A DNA stretch of 50,837 nt, taken from Isotricha intestinalis (lineage: Eukaryota; Ciliophora; Litostomatea; Vestibuliferida; Isotrichidae). The translations under genes and the position numbers were made by a program. The stretch covers positions 1 to 50,837 of the forward strand of contig JAJJLU010000413.1 of assembly GCA_023807065.1 (NCBI GenBank). The letters are read 5' to 3'. The notes below the pieces were generated by a model. That model had not been told where the DNA came from, did no database searches, and saw only the letters and a program-made list of their open reading frames with translations. Below are positions 1-10,204 of this stretch, piece by piece (position 1 is the first letter of the stretch; every line of letters begins with the position of its first letter).

Positions 1-528
1 CAAGGATTAAAAGTTAAAGCTAAAGAAGAAAGATATAAAAAAATTTTAGAAAAAAAAAAAGAAACTACTAGTGAAGAGTTATGCAGAGGATTTCCTTTTA
101 TTTTTCAAGAATTTGTTAATTATACTAGGAATTTAGATTATTTAGAAGAACCTAATTATGATTATTTGAGAAATATGTTTTATACTTATGTTGTTAATGA
201 GTTAAATGATAATTTTGATTTTTTATATGATTGGACTACTGCTTCTGATATTAAAAAAAGAAAAGATTTTAATAATGATTTAATTTCAATTTCAGAAAAA
301 AAAAGTGTTTATAGAAAAGAAAGTGAAAGTTTAATTTATAAAAAAAAAAAAAATAAAAGAGAAGAACTTACTGCTACTAATGGTAATAATTTAACTTTAT
401 ATAAGACTATTCAAACTGAAGGGAATAACCATTTAAGTAATTCTAAATACAATAATAGTAATATTAATGTAATTATTGAAAACAAAAATTTAGATGAAAA
501 AGCTTCATCAAGATGCTGTGAAATGTAA
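1..528 (+). CDS. Casein kinase 1 family Ser/Thr kinase, C-terminal part (5' end cut by window edge)
   Basis: The frame is open from base 1, so the gene starts outside the window and only the last 175 residues are present. The visible N-terminal part matches the end of the CK1 kinase domain: QGLK, then KKxxT, the signature LCRGFPFIFQEFVNYTR and PNYDYLRNMF, and the final FDFLYDWT, which is where CK1 catalytic domains stop. A Lys/Asn/Ser-rich tail of about 90 residues follows. CK1 enzymes are monomeric acidophilic kinases acting in many pathways. The tail ends in Cys-Cys-Glu-Met before a TAA stop. This could be a CaaX-type prenylation site or a Cys-Cys palmitoylation site as in membrane-anchored yeast Yck kinases; which one is inference. 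The catalytic residues lie outside the window. The next gene is convergent, 274 nt away. Confidence 0.85.
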   Translation, partial: QGLKVKAKEERYKKILEKKKETTSEELCRGFPFIFQEFVNYTRNLDYLEEPNYDYLRNMFYTYVVNELNDNFDFLYDWTTASDIKKRKDFNNDLISISEKKSVYRKESESLIYKKKKNKREELTATNGNNLTLYKTIQTEGNNHLSNSKYNNSNINVIIENKNLDEKASSRCCEM

Positions 529-802
529 GATAAATTTTTTTTATTTTTTAGATTTTGAAAAAATAAATTAATAAATATTTATTTGAGAATATGATGTAGA
601 TTTTATATTTTTAATTAAATTTAATGTAAATTTGAATGAAGGAATATATCTATAATTATTAATATTTATATTTTATATGATGAAATATGATAAAAATTTC
701 ATTAAATTTTTATAATAAATGATTATTTGAATCCATAAAAAACATAATATAATAAAACTAATAAATTAATAAAAAATAAATTACTTTTTCAGATTAATAT
801 AT

Positions 803-2464
803 TTAATTAATATCATTTCTTTTATAAAAAAGAATATAAGCTTCAGTAAAAGAATTTTCAATATTTTTTATTTTTTTAACTTTAGAATCATTAAATTCAA
901 ACCAATTTTCTCTTATTTTAATATAAGCATAATAATGTCCTGTTTCAATTTTACCATGATGATTTGCAACAGCATATAAATTATATTTATAGTTATTATT
1001 ATTATAACAATCTTTATCTATAAAAGAACTTAAATTTAATTGTTCATCAAAATCAATTTCTACTTTATTTTTTTTCTTTTTTCTATTTAATCTTTGTAAA
1101 GACAAAATTAAAATTTCTGGAGGATAAGAAAAAAAAGTTTGTTTATTATGAACACATTTTTGTTTACAAAAATTGCAAATAATATCTAATTCAATTAGTT
1201 CATTTTGGAAATAATATTTGATTAAATCAATTAAATCACATTTTTCATTATTTTTTGTTTTTGGAATTAATAAAGGAATATCTAATATTTTTTGGAAAGA
1301 ATAAGTAGTAAAATTACATTCACAAGTAAAAATATTTATAATTTGTCCATAAAAAGAATCAATAACTAAAGAATCATCTCTTATTTTGAATAAATTATTA
1401 TATTCTAAATCACAATCAATTTTATTTTTATTTTTAGTATCTAATTCAATATAAGGAACTTTTTTTTTAACATTATTTAATTCTCTATTAATATCTTCAA
1501 GAAATACTCTACAAAATTCTTGAGTATCATTTTCTTCATTTCCAGAAAAATTTTTATGTTTTTTTGAAAAAACTTCATAAAATTCTTTTGTTGATATATT
1601 TTTAGCATTAATTACTTGAGTTATTAAATTATAAAATTGCTTTGATATAGGAGTTTCAGAACAAATTTTATTCAAATCATTAAAAAATCTATTTATGAAA
1701 TTTGGAGTATGCATTAATATTTGAAGACATGTATTTATATAACATGTATTTCCCAAATTATTTAAACCAATTAATGAATCTATTATTTTAACTGTATTTT
1801 CATTAAGTTTATTTAAATTTTTATTTAAATTTGAATTAATATTATTTAAATTATAATTTGAACTTAATTCTTTTCCTTTATTATTTAAAATTCCATAATT
1901 TGGGAATTGAACATTTAAATTTTCTAATTGTTTAGTTAATAATTTATTATCAAAATTTGATTGTTCTTCTTTGTTTTTCTTTATTTCATAATGAGAAGAT
2001 GGAATAATTTTTGTTTGAGTATTTTTTTCAATTGGAATATTTTTTAATGAATTATTATTATAATTTAAAATCCCTGTTTTATTTTCAGATTCATTATATA
2101 ATGAAATTCCTCTTTGAATTTCATTTTGATTATTATTTGAATTTCTTTTTTTGTTTATATTATCATTATTATTGCTTTCATTTATTATATTATAAGCATT
2201 TTGTAATATTCTATTTTTTGGTGTTTCGATTTTATGGGAATTATTTTTATATTCTTTTTTATCTCTATTTTTTGTTTTTAAATTATGATTATTTAACATC
2301 TTTTCATCAAATATATTTGCATCAAATTCTTTATTATTTTTTATATATTCATTTTCATAACCTTCAAAAAAATGATTTCTCATTTTTTTTTGACTTTTCT
2401 CTGAAATTTTTTGTAATCCAGCTAATAAATTATTATTCTTAATATCAGTTGTATTTCTTTGCAT
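803..2464 (-). CDS. Ubiquitin carboxyl-terminal hydrolase (USP, peptidase C19)
   Basis: A 553-residue cysteine protease that removes ubiquitin from proteins. The USP domain covers about residues 231-550. The Cys box GLNNLGNTCYINTCLQ puts the nucleophile at C241. The His box GHYYAYIKIRENWFEFNDSKV supplies H510 and the polarising Asp D526. A QRL box (ILSLQRLNRKKKK) and two CxxC-type pairs (CECNF, CNFCKQKC) match the zinc ribbon found in many USPs. All catalytic residues are intact, so an active enzyme is expected. The first 230 residues are low-complexity and Asn/Lys-rich with no recognised domain. The gene lies 327 nt downstream of the AMPK-like kinase on the same strand. The subfamily cannot be set; the domain is short and simple, without large insertions. 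Confidence 0.92.
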   Translation of the reverse strand: MQRNTTDIKNNNLLAGLQKISEKSQKKMRNHFFEGYENEYIKNNKEFDANIFDEKMLNNHNLKTKNRDKKEYKNNSHKIETPKNRILQNAYNIINESNNNDNINKKRNSNNNQNEIQRGISLYNESENKTGILNYNNNSLKNIPIEKNTQTKIIPSSHYEIKKNKEEQSNFDNKLLTKQLENLNVQFPNYGILNNKGKELSSNYNLNNINSNLNKNLNKLNENTVKIIDSLIGLNNLGNTCYINTCLQILMHTPNFINRFFNDLNKICSETPISKQFYNLITQVINAKNISTKEFYEVFSKKHKNFSGNEENDTQEFCRVFLEDINRELNNVKKKVPYIELDTKNKNKIDCDLEYNNLFKIRDDSLVIDSFYGQIINIFTCECNFTTYSFQKILDIPLLIPKTKNNEKCDLIDLIKYYFQNELIELDIICNFCKQKCVHNKQTFFSYPPEILILSLQRLNRKKKKNKVEIDFDEQLNLSSFIDKDCYNNNNYKYNLYAVANHHGKIETGHYYAYIKIRENWFEFNDSKVKKIKNIENSFTEAYILFYKRNDIN

Positions 2465-2791
2465 TTATTTAAATTTTATTATTATTAAAAATAATTATAA
2501 AAAAATTAAAAACTTTATTAACTAATATCTCTTTTATATAATTCCTTTATACAAAACATAAATAACATTTAATAAAACTAATAAGATAACAACAAAAAAA
2601 TTAACTAATTAAAAACGAATTTTTAGTAAATTAACAATAAAACAAAAAATAATGATTTTTATATAAAAAGAATTTATAATCTTCTTTTATTAAAAAAATT
2701 AGAAGGAATAAGTCCTTAGATTCCTTAATATTAATATTATTTAATTTATTAATAAATTGTAATGAAAAAATTAAAAAATATATATTTTAAT
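2465..2791. other. Intergenic spacer between two co-oriented minus-strand genes
   Basis: This AT-rich spacer holds the 3' flank of the AMPK-like kinase gene and the presumed promoter and 5' leader of the USP gene. I see no open frame, RNA gene or repeat in it. A short imperfect inverted element (aaggaataagtccttagattcctt, first part near 2703) could be a hairpin, but nothing supports a function. Confidence 0.5.
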
Positions 2792-5626
2792 TTATATTTT
2801 AATACTTAAATTTTTCCGTGGAACTCTACTTTTAATAATTTTTTCATTATTATTTTTTTGATTACTAGAAGAAGAAGATTTTATTGAATTATGGATATTT
2901 TTTTCTTTACTATTATGAGTTGATGTTATAGCTTTACCAAATTTGGGTTTATTATTGTGAATAGTATAATTTGTTATAGTTGTTATTTTTTGCTTTTTTT
3001 CTCTTGATATATTTTTTCTTATTACATTCCCAAAATTAACAGGACCAATTCCTATTATATTATTTTTTTTTGTTTTTATGTTTTGGTTTAAATGATTATT
3101 GTTTTTATTAGTTTTTGAAGTATTATTTAAATTTGAATTTATATTTGATTGCCCAGACATAAATGTTTTATTATTATTATTATTATTTAAACTTGTAGTT
3201 CTCTTTTTAAAAATTTTATCTCTTTCTTTACTTACTGAATTAGTTTTAAATTTTTTTTGTAAATTTTTTCCCTTTTCTTTTGAAGTATTTTGAGTTTTTA
3301 AACTAAGAGAAAATCTATTTCTTAAAAAAGAGTTTAAATTTATTGATTCAGTTGTAATCATTTTTTTATTATTATTAATTGCTTTAAAATTTTTAATAGG
3401 AACTTTTTGATGTGAATTATCCATTTCATAAATATTAGAATGAATTTTTGAATTTTGTTTACTATGATGGGTAGATTTTAAAGGTCTTTTATTTAAACTA
3501 TTACTTTTAAAATTATAAAATTGTTTTCTTGGATTGCTTATATAACTTGTTAAATTTAATGATATATTATTATTTCCATTATTTATATTTGATTCATTAT
3601 TAAATGAGCTTTCATTTTCAAATAATTTTTTTATATAAATTTGATTTATAAATCTATTTAAATTTTCCCTTTTGGATTTTCCATCATTTTTAAATTGAGT
3701 TTTCGCTTGATTTATTGTTTTAATATTTCTACTTAAATTTGTACTCACTGCTCTTGTTTTAGTATTATTTTTTTTTAAAATAATTTTTAAATTTTCTTCA
3801 GATGAATTAGGAGAATTAAAAATAAATTTTTTCATATCTTTTTTAAAACCTATTTTATAAGTATTTAAAGTATGTTCAATATTAGTAGTATTATTCATTG
3901 AAGGAGCAGCTCCTCCTCCTAAAGATAAAGTTTGATTTTTGTGTCCATTATAATTATAATTAGAAATATTTCTACTATTATTTTTTTTAAAATGATTAGA
4001 AATAATATCATTTAAATTTATTTTAGTTGTAATAACATTATTATTTAAACTTGTTGTTGCGTTCATCTTTGTTTGGGAATCTAAATTTATTGCAACAACA
4101 TTACTTTCTGGATTTTTTTTATTATTTTTTAAAATATTTGAATTATTTGAATTTTGTTCTGCTAAAATATTATTAATTACAACTACATTAAACCTATTAT
4201 TTGAATTATTTAAATTCATATTATCATTATTTGAATTTTTATTTTTATTTATTGTATTTTCAAAAGAGATTTTTTTAATTGTATTTAAATTAAATATATC
4301 AGTTTTCTTTCTTTCACTTACAGTTTGACTTGATTCTTTCTTGCTTTTCTTCTCTTTTTCTTTATTATCTAATTCTTTATTTTCTTTAATTTCTAATTCA
4401 TTTTTTTCTTTTTCTTTAATTTCTAATATAGTTTTTTCTTTTTCAATGTTTTCCATATCTGATTTTTCTTTTTCTTTTTCTTTTTCTTTTATTTCCAAAT
4501 CTAATTTCTCTTTTTCTTTTTTCTTTTCCATATCTATTTTTTTTTCTTCTTCCTTTTTCTTTAACAACAAATAATAAATAGCAGTAATAGAATTATGATT
4601 ATTTTGGCTAATATTTTCAATAATATAATCTTCACTTATTTTATCTTTATCTTTAAAATACCCATTTTTAACTTCTTTAACTAAATTATAATCAACACTA
4701 ATTTCATCAATTCCAACTAAAATTCCTTTACATAAAGGGATTTTATCTAAATTAAAAAAAGGATGATTTTTCAAATCTTTTAATCTAATTCTTTTATCTG
4801 GATTAACAGTTAAAATTCTTTTTAAAACATCTTGTGAAATATCACTTAAATAATGTGGAATAATATAATCTCCAGTTTTAATTTTTCTATATAAAACTTT
4901 AATTTTCTCATCATCAAAAGGTAATTTTCCACATAACATACAATATAAAACTACTCCACAAGACCATAAATCAGAATATAATCCATTATATTCTTTTCCA
5001 CTAATCATTTCAGGTGCTGCATAACAAGGAGAACCACATGCGGTTTTTAATAAATTTCCATGACGATAAGAATTAGATAATCCAAAATCTACTAATTTAA
5101 TATTTTTATGATCTTTTGTTAATAATATATTTTCTGGTTTAATATCTCTGTGAACAACTCCTAAAGTATGAATATATTCTAATGCTGATATTAATTGTCT
5201 AAAAAGACAAGAAGCTTTTATTTCATTTAATTTTGTTAAGGAATATATATACTGAAATAAATCTTTTCCATCAATATATTCCATTATAATATATATGTGT
5301 CTTTCACTTGTTATATTTTCATATAATTGAGCTATGTTATTGTGACGAAGAACTTTTAATATTTGAATTTCTCTACTTATTCTTTCTATATCATTTTCAT
5401 CTTTTATTTTATCTCTATCTAATATTTTAATTGCTACTTTTTGTTGTGTTGATAAATGAATTCCTAGTTTTACTTTACTAAAAGTACCTGTTCCTATTGT
5501 ATTTGATAATATGTAATTTCCTATTTTTTTACACTTTATTGTATCAGGGGACAAAGAGCTACTTTTCGGCTTTTGGATTATTATGTTATTTATATTTTTT
5601 TGAACATTATGATTAATTTGAGACAT
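2792..5626 (-). CDS. AMPK/SNF1-like (CAMKL) Ser/Thr protein kinase with long disordered tail
   Basis: 944 residues. The kinase domain spans about 37-292, with glycine loop GTGTFSKV, ATP-binding Lys K67 (VAIK), helix-C Glu near 86, catalytic HRD at 159-161 and DFG at 180-182. The activation loop LLKTACGSPCYAAPE contains T195, the site phosphorylated by upstream kinases in AMPK relatives. Subdomain VIII-XI sequence (SDLWSCGVVLYCMLCGKLPFDD) is typical CAMKL. Residues about 312-357 (ending HNSITAIYYLLLKK) resemble the UBA-like autoinhibitory segment that follows AMPK-related kinase domains. A highly charged Glu/Lys region (about 355-430) and roughly 500 Asn/Ser-rich disordered residues follow. 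All catalytic residues are intact. Family assignment is firm; the exact orthologue (SNF1, MARK or another branch) is not. Confidence 0.93.
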   Translation of the reverse strand: MSQINHNVQKNINNIIIQKPKSSSLSPDTIKCKKIGNYILSNTIGTGTFSKVKLGIHLSTQQKVAIKILDRDKIKDENDIERISREIQILKVLRHNNIAQLYENITSERHIYIIMEYIDGKDLFQYIYSLTKLNEIKASCLFRQLISALEYIHTLGVVHRDIKPENILLTKDHKNIKLVDFGLSNSYRHGNLLKTACGSPCYAAPEMISGKEYNGLYSDLWSCGVVLYCMLCGKLPFDDEKIKVLYRKIKTGDYIIPHYLSDISQDVLKRILTVNPDKRIRLKDLKNHPFFNLDKIPLCKGILVGIDEISVDYNLVKEVKNGYFKDKDKISEDYIIENISQNNHNSITAIYYLLLKKKEEEKKIDMEKKKEKEKLDLEIKEKEKEKEKSDMENIEKEKTILEIKEKEKNELEIKENKELDNKEKEKKSKKESSQTVSERKKTDIFNLNTIKKISFENTINKNKNSNNDNMNLNNSNNRFNVVVINNILAEQNSNNSNILKNNKKNPESNVVAINLDSQTKMNATTSLNNNVITTKINLNDIISNHFKKNNSRNISNYNYNGHKNQTLSLGGGAAPSMNNTTNIEHTLNTYKIGFKKDMKKFIFNSPNSSEENLKIILKKNNTKTRAVSTNLSRNIKTINQAKTQFKNDGKSKRENLNRFINQIYIKKLFENESSFNNESNINNGNNNISLNLTSYISNPRKQFYNFKSNSLNKRPLKSTHHSKQNSKIHSNIYEMDNSHQKVPIKNFKAINNNKKMITTESINLNSFLRNRFSLSLKTQNTSKEKGKNLQKKFKTNSVSKERDKIFKKRTTSLNNNNNNKTFMSGQSNINSNLNNTSKTNKNNNHLNQNIKTKKNNIIGIGPVNFGNVIRKNISREKKQKITTITNYTIHNNKPKFGKAITSTHNSKEKNIHNSIKSSSSSNQKNNNEKIIKSRVPRKNLSIKI

Positions 5627-5773
5627 ATTAATTTAATTTAAATTTTTTCTCAATAACAAAAAAAATACATTTTTTTTATAAATTTATTAATTTTAAATAT
5701 ATTTTTTTTTATTATTTCATTTTTTATTATAAATATAAATTTTATAATTAGCTTCTTTAAATATATATATATA

Positions 5774-6772
5774 TTAAATCACTTCAATAAAGCATTCATT
5801 TATTTTTGCTTCTTTCATAATTCCATTAACTTTATTATTTATTTCATTAATATTCTTTAAATATTCTTCATTATTATCTTCAGAAGTGATTCCAGAAATA
5901 TTAATTTTAATTTCCCCAACGAAATAATCATTTTTCATTTGCCAAATATCAAAATGTCCAATAGAAACTCTTTTATCATCAAATTTAATTTCTTTAATAC
6001 TTTTTTCAACTTTATTTTTTTTTTTACTAATTTTTTCATTAGGAATATGTAAAAGGGTAAAACAAGAATTTTTCAAAACAGGAATGGTAGAATAAAATAT
6101 CATAATAGAAATAAATAAAGAACATATAGGATCACTAATAAACAATTTATAATATTTAATTAAAAAAGAACTTAAAAGAACAGCAACACTTCCAAGTGTA
6201 TCTGCTAAAATATGAATATAAATTGCATATAAATTTTCATTATGATGATGATGATGTTCTTTTTCTTTATTATCACAATTATGTTTTACTTCTTCATTAT
6301 GATTGTGATGATGATGAGAATCATCATGTGCAAAACATAAACCTACAATATTAACTATTAATCCTATAAAAGAAACTAAAATTAAATTTTCTGAATGAAT
6401 TTCTTTTGGTGAAATAAATCTTTCAATTGATTCAAATATAATGTATATTGCTATAAAAACTAAGAAAACACTATTTATAAATGTTCCTATTATTTCACTT
6501 CTATAAAACCCAAAATTAAAGTTTTCATTTGGTTTTTTTTCTGATAAATAACTACTATATAATCCTATTATTACTGCAGTACAATCTAAAAGCATATGTG
6601 CTCCATCTGTTAAAAGACCTAATGAATTACTTAATAAACCATATATAACTTCAACAAACATAAAGACTAAATTTAAAAGAAGGAAATAAGTTAAATTTTG
6701 CAAATTTTTTTTCTTGCTTAATACAATATAAATTTGATATAATTCAGGAAATAAAGTTTTTAAAGTTTCCAT
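5774..6772 (-). CDS. Cation diffusion facilitator zinc transporter, ZnT5/ZnT7 type
   Basis: 332 residues with six predicted membrane helices. The family moves Zn2+ out of the cytosol, in ZnT5/7 and yeast Msc2 into the secretory pathway, by exchange with protons. The intramembrane zinc site is complete: H59-xxx-D63 in TM2 (LTDGAHMLLD) and H187-xxx-D191 in TM5 (HILADTLGS). The cytosolic loop between TM4 and TM5 (about 149-180) is His-rich (HDDSHHHHNHN, KEHHHHHNEN), as expected for a zinc-sensing loop. ISDPICSLFIS and the C-terminal cytosolic domain are also ZnT5/7-like. The length matches ZnT7 rather than ZnT5, whose N-terminal half is absent. The upstream co-oriented gene is 642 nt away. Confidence 0.92.
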   Translation of the reverse strand: METLKTLFPELYQIYIVLSKKKNLQNLTYFLLLNLVFMFVEVIYGLLSNSLGLLTDGAHMLLDCTAVIIGLYSSYLSEKKPNENFNFGFYRSEIIGTFINSVFLVFIAIYIIFESIERFISPKEIHSENLILVSFIGLIVNIVGLCFAHDDSHHHHNHNEEVKHNCDNKEKEHHHHHNENLYAIYIHILADTLGSVAVLLSSFLIKYYKLFISDPICSLFISIMIFYSTIPVLKNSCFTLLHIPNEKISKKKNKVEKSIKEIKFDDKRVSIGHFDIWQMKNDYFVGEIKINISGITSEDNNEEYLKNINEINNKVNGIMKEAKINECFIEVI

Positions 6773-7414
6773 ATAAATATAAAAGTAAAAATAAATAAAA
6801 AAATAAGAAAAAAAAATATATTTAAAAATTTAAATATATAATGATTAATTGAATTGAATAAGGGTTCGAAAAAATATAATTGTTCCTTTTTTTAATTTCC
6901 AAAGATTTGATTTCTAATCGAATAATTTTGAAAAAAATTCATAAATAAAAAGTTTAAAAATTAATAAAAAGATTATTAAAACAATATACAAATTATACAA
7001 GTCTCCTTTTAGATTTAAGAACTACAAAATAAAGGATAACTGCTTTGAAAGAATTTTTTTTCTATAAATAAGATATTTTTTGAATGAAAAAGATTTTTAA
7101 TACATATAGAAATTATATTATATATATTTAATGAATATTTTTTTATTTTTCATCATATTATTTAATATTTAAATTTATGATTTTTAACAAAGGTGAAAGA
7201 GTTTAATAGAATTTTATAAATTAAAATTTTAATTTGTTTAATCAATTTTATATATTTAAATACTCTTTGATACAAATTTGTTTCCAATGAAATATTTTAA
7301 AATTAAAAATTATCCCATCATTCCAAATATACATTTTATATTTACTTTTTGAAATTATTAATATTTATACTCACAAACAAACACAAACAAATTAAAATTT
7401 TTAAATTTTTCTTT
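6773..7414. other. Intergenic region without a recognisable gene
   Basis: This is the promoter side of the zinc transporter gene and the 3' flank of the next minus-strand gene. Both strands are AT-rich with frequent stops. The segment ggttcgaa near 6861 looks superficially like a tRNA T-loop, but no acceptor stem or anticodon arm fits around it. I see nothing else in it. Confidence 0.5.
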
Positions 7415-9367
7415 TTAATTTTCGGAATTTTCTTTATTTCTTTCAGATTTAGAATTTACTGAAATTTCATTTTCAATATAACTTAATAATTTAGAATTTT
7501 CATTTTCTTCTTTATTTAAAAAATCACTTTTAAATTTAATATGTAATATAACACTTTTATTTTCTTGTTTATTTTCTATAAATCTTCCTTTATTAATACT
7601 TACATTTTTTAATTGATTATTAAAAGATTTTCCTTTATTATTTTTAAAATCAAAGTTATTATTTTTGTTTTCTGATATAATAGAATTTTCCATGATTGTT
7701 TTTTTAATATAAGAATAATCTTTCATTATTATTTCACTTAAATTTTCAGATTTATTATTAGATTTTTCATCAAAATGAGTCAAATTTATAGTAATTTCAT
7801 TTGGGTTAATTATACAATCATTGTTTTTTAAATCTTCAAATAAAATTTGGAAACAAAAATTTTTTGAAATTTGGAAAGTATTTATATTCTGAGAAGTAAA
7901 ATTCCATTGATAATTAGAAAACATCATTTCATTTTTTTTTAAAATTGAATCTACATCATTAAAAGTTTGAGTTTTTTCTTCTTTTATAGGTAAAATATTT
8001 AAATCATAATCACCTTTGTTATTTAAATATTTTGTTGTCATTTCTTCTTTTTTTTTATTTTCATTATCTTTTGATAATAAAAAATCTTCATATAATTTAT
8101 TAGTTATTGCATTTAATATTAATTCTAAATTAGAAATATTATTTTTTTTTTCTTCTTCAGTTAATGCATTTTTTATTACCATTAAATAATCAAAATTAAA
8201 ATATTTTAAATCTTGTTTTGGATAATAAAATAAATCTAAAGAAGAGTTAATACAAATATAAAATTCAATAAAAAACATTTCTATTTCTTTATGAATTTTA
8301 GGTTCATTAAATCTATATTCTATATGATTAGAATCTTTATTAACATCATTTCCATAAATTATATCAAACTCTTTATATACTTTATTTTCATTTTCATTTC
8401 TTGAAAGTTTATTTTGTGAATAAATATATATTAAAGCAATTCCTTTTAAAACAGGAATAAATTTAATAATAAATATTAATCTTGGATAAGTTGATGTATA
8501 TTCTACTTTTACAAAATAATCTTGATAATCACTTGATTCAAATTTACATGAAAATTTTTGAGAGTATGAACTTTTTAAATTATTAATATGATATAATAAC
8601 TCTTTATATAAAGAATTATAATTAGTTATTTTATCTACACTTGTTTTTTTCATTAATGAATTTAAAGAAAATAAAATATTTGAAGATTCAAGTTCTATCA
8701 CTAAAAAATCTTTATATTTTATATTAGATTGTATTGAATTTTTTCTTTGTAATGTTTTTTTTGTTATTTTCTGGAAATGTTCTTTTAAAGGTAAAAACAA
8801 AAATTTTTCATAAATTTTTCTTTTAATCAAATCATTTAATTCATTAAATGATTTATTATTTATTATTAACTCACTTATTTCTTTTATAAAATTTAAAAAA
8901 GAAATTAGACAATGTAAAAGAAAAATTTTAATCATTGAATTTTTTGTTTTTTTTGTAAAAATACCTATTATTACAATATTGCTTTTTTGTTCATTTACAA
9001 AAAATATTTTTTCATCATTGAAAAAAAGTTGAACGAATGAGATTTCTCTGTTATTTTTTTCATAAATATTATTTTGAACAATATTCTTAATTAATTTTAA
9101 ATAAATTTTAACTTCATCTTCACTTTTTTTTGGAAAAGAACCATTAAAATAATTAAATAAAATATTATTCTTTTCCTTATTAAAAATAAAAAGTTCTTTT
9201 AAATTTAAGTCATAATATATTGAATCTTCATTTAAAAAAAATTGAGACTCACTTGCATAAGAAAATTCTATTTTACTATAATTTAATAAAATAAATTACG
9301 GAATTTCACTTATTTTTCTTTTTGTAATTATGCTTTTATTAAAATCCTGAAAAGAAAAACCATTCAT
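7415..9367 (-). CDS. Unrecognised 642-residue protein with possible longin-like N-terminus; one 24-nt intron
   Basis: Exon 1 is 9300-9367 (22 codons plus 2 nt) and exon 2 is 9275-7415; they are joined by removing 24 nt at 9276-9299, which carries an in-frame stop. The ATG at 9367 is chosen because splicing restores one frame from there to the TAA at 7415 (642 residues). An internal ATG at 8935 would otherwise be taken as the start and lose 136 residues. The first about 160 residues alternate beta-type stretches (LFIFNKEKNNILFNYF, SFVQLFFNDEKIFFVNE, SNIVIIGIF) followed by a hydrophobic helix. That layout recalls longin-type trafficking domains, but I cannot name the family. The middle (about 250-410) looks globular and the last about 150 residues are Asn/Lys/Ser-rich. 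No catalytic motif is seen. Confidence 0.75.
9276..9299 (-). other. Spliceosomal intron, 24 nt
   Basis: On the minus strand the segment begins GTAATTT and ends TTATAG. Its removal joins ATT-CC to T-AAA-ATA, fusing an upstream open frame starting at an ATG with the long downstream frame. Left in place, it puts TAA in frame directly after the splice site. The next AG downstream would give 32 nt and a frame that stops quickly, so 24 nt is the only length that works. Confidence 0.75.
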
Positions 9368-10204
9368 CTATAATTTATTTATAAAGTAATATTTTTAATT
9401 TAATTTTCGTGTAATATTTTTTTGATTAAAAAATTATTTATTTTAAAAAAAATTATTAAATATATTGTAATTATTTTCTATATACATTTTCGGATTATTA
9501 TTGTTACCACAATTATCACAATGCCTATTTTTATTGATATGATTTTTATTATAATTATAATGATGATAAAAAATATGATTAATATTTAACTTAAATGATT
9601 ATTTTTATAAAAATAATTTATTCTTTATTAACCTTAATTATAATTTCTCAAAATAATCTTATCCTTAATTTTCAATTAAATTTATGATTTAAAATAATAA
9701 AAATTTCATTTAGTTTAAATCATTATTTTTCAAATAAAATTCTTTTCATTTTATATATATTTATTTGTTTTTTTAATTTTAATTAATTGAACTCAATTAA
9801 AAAAGATTTTAGTAAATTTAATGTTTTTATAGATTTATTTTTTGATTTAGATATTTGAAATTTATTTTAAGTTGAATTAAAGAGTTAATTTTTATACATT
9901 TTTTAATTTGAAAAGATAATCAAAGATTATTCTTTTAAAATAAATAATTTCTTTTAAACTAATAAAGAGATTGTTCAAACTAAAAACTACATTTTATAAT
10001 CTCATTTTTATTTAAATTTTTGAAACAAAAAAAAAATTTCAAATTTATAAAATGATTAATAGATATTTATATATAATATATAAATATTATATAAATGCTT
10101 AAATATTTATATTTTTACTCTTTCACTCCAATAAATCAATATTAAAGAAATAGATTTATTTGGCAAAAATATTTTTTTATTATAATCTTACAAAAAAATA
10201 AAAA
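9368..10204. other. Intergenic region, 837 nt, no supported gene
   Basis: AT-rich sequence between two minus-strand genes. The only protein-like stretch is about 50 codons on the minus strand ending at a TAA at 9443-9445. It contains His-Cys-Asp-Asn-Cys-Gly followed by Asn repeats. It has no start codon near its beginning and no acceptable donor for splicing into the downstream gene, so I do not call it a gene. Confidence 0.5.

Noticed and set aside
2011..2442. Plus-strand frame of 143 codons opposite the USP N-terminus, rich in Tyr/Phe/Leu
   Set aside because: It is the antisense of the Asn/Lys-rich coding region of a gene with a clear conserved domain. Composition is explained by complementing AAT and AAA codons.
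6860..6885. ggttcgaa, similar to a tRNA T-loop
   Set aside because: No flanking sequence pairs into a T-stem, acceptor stem or anticodon arm, so it is not a tRNA gene.
9443..9600. About 50-codon minus-strand open stretch with a Cys-x2-Cys motif and Asn run
   Set aside because: It has no start codon near its beginning, no convincing splice site connecting it to a neighbouring gene, and no recognisable homology. Possibly a relic, but not supportable.
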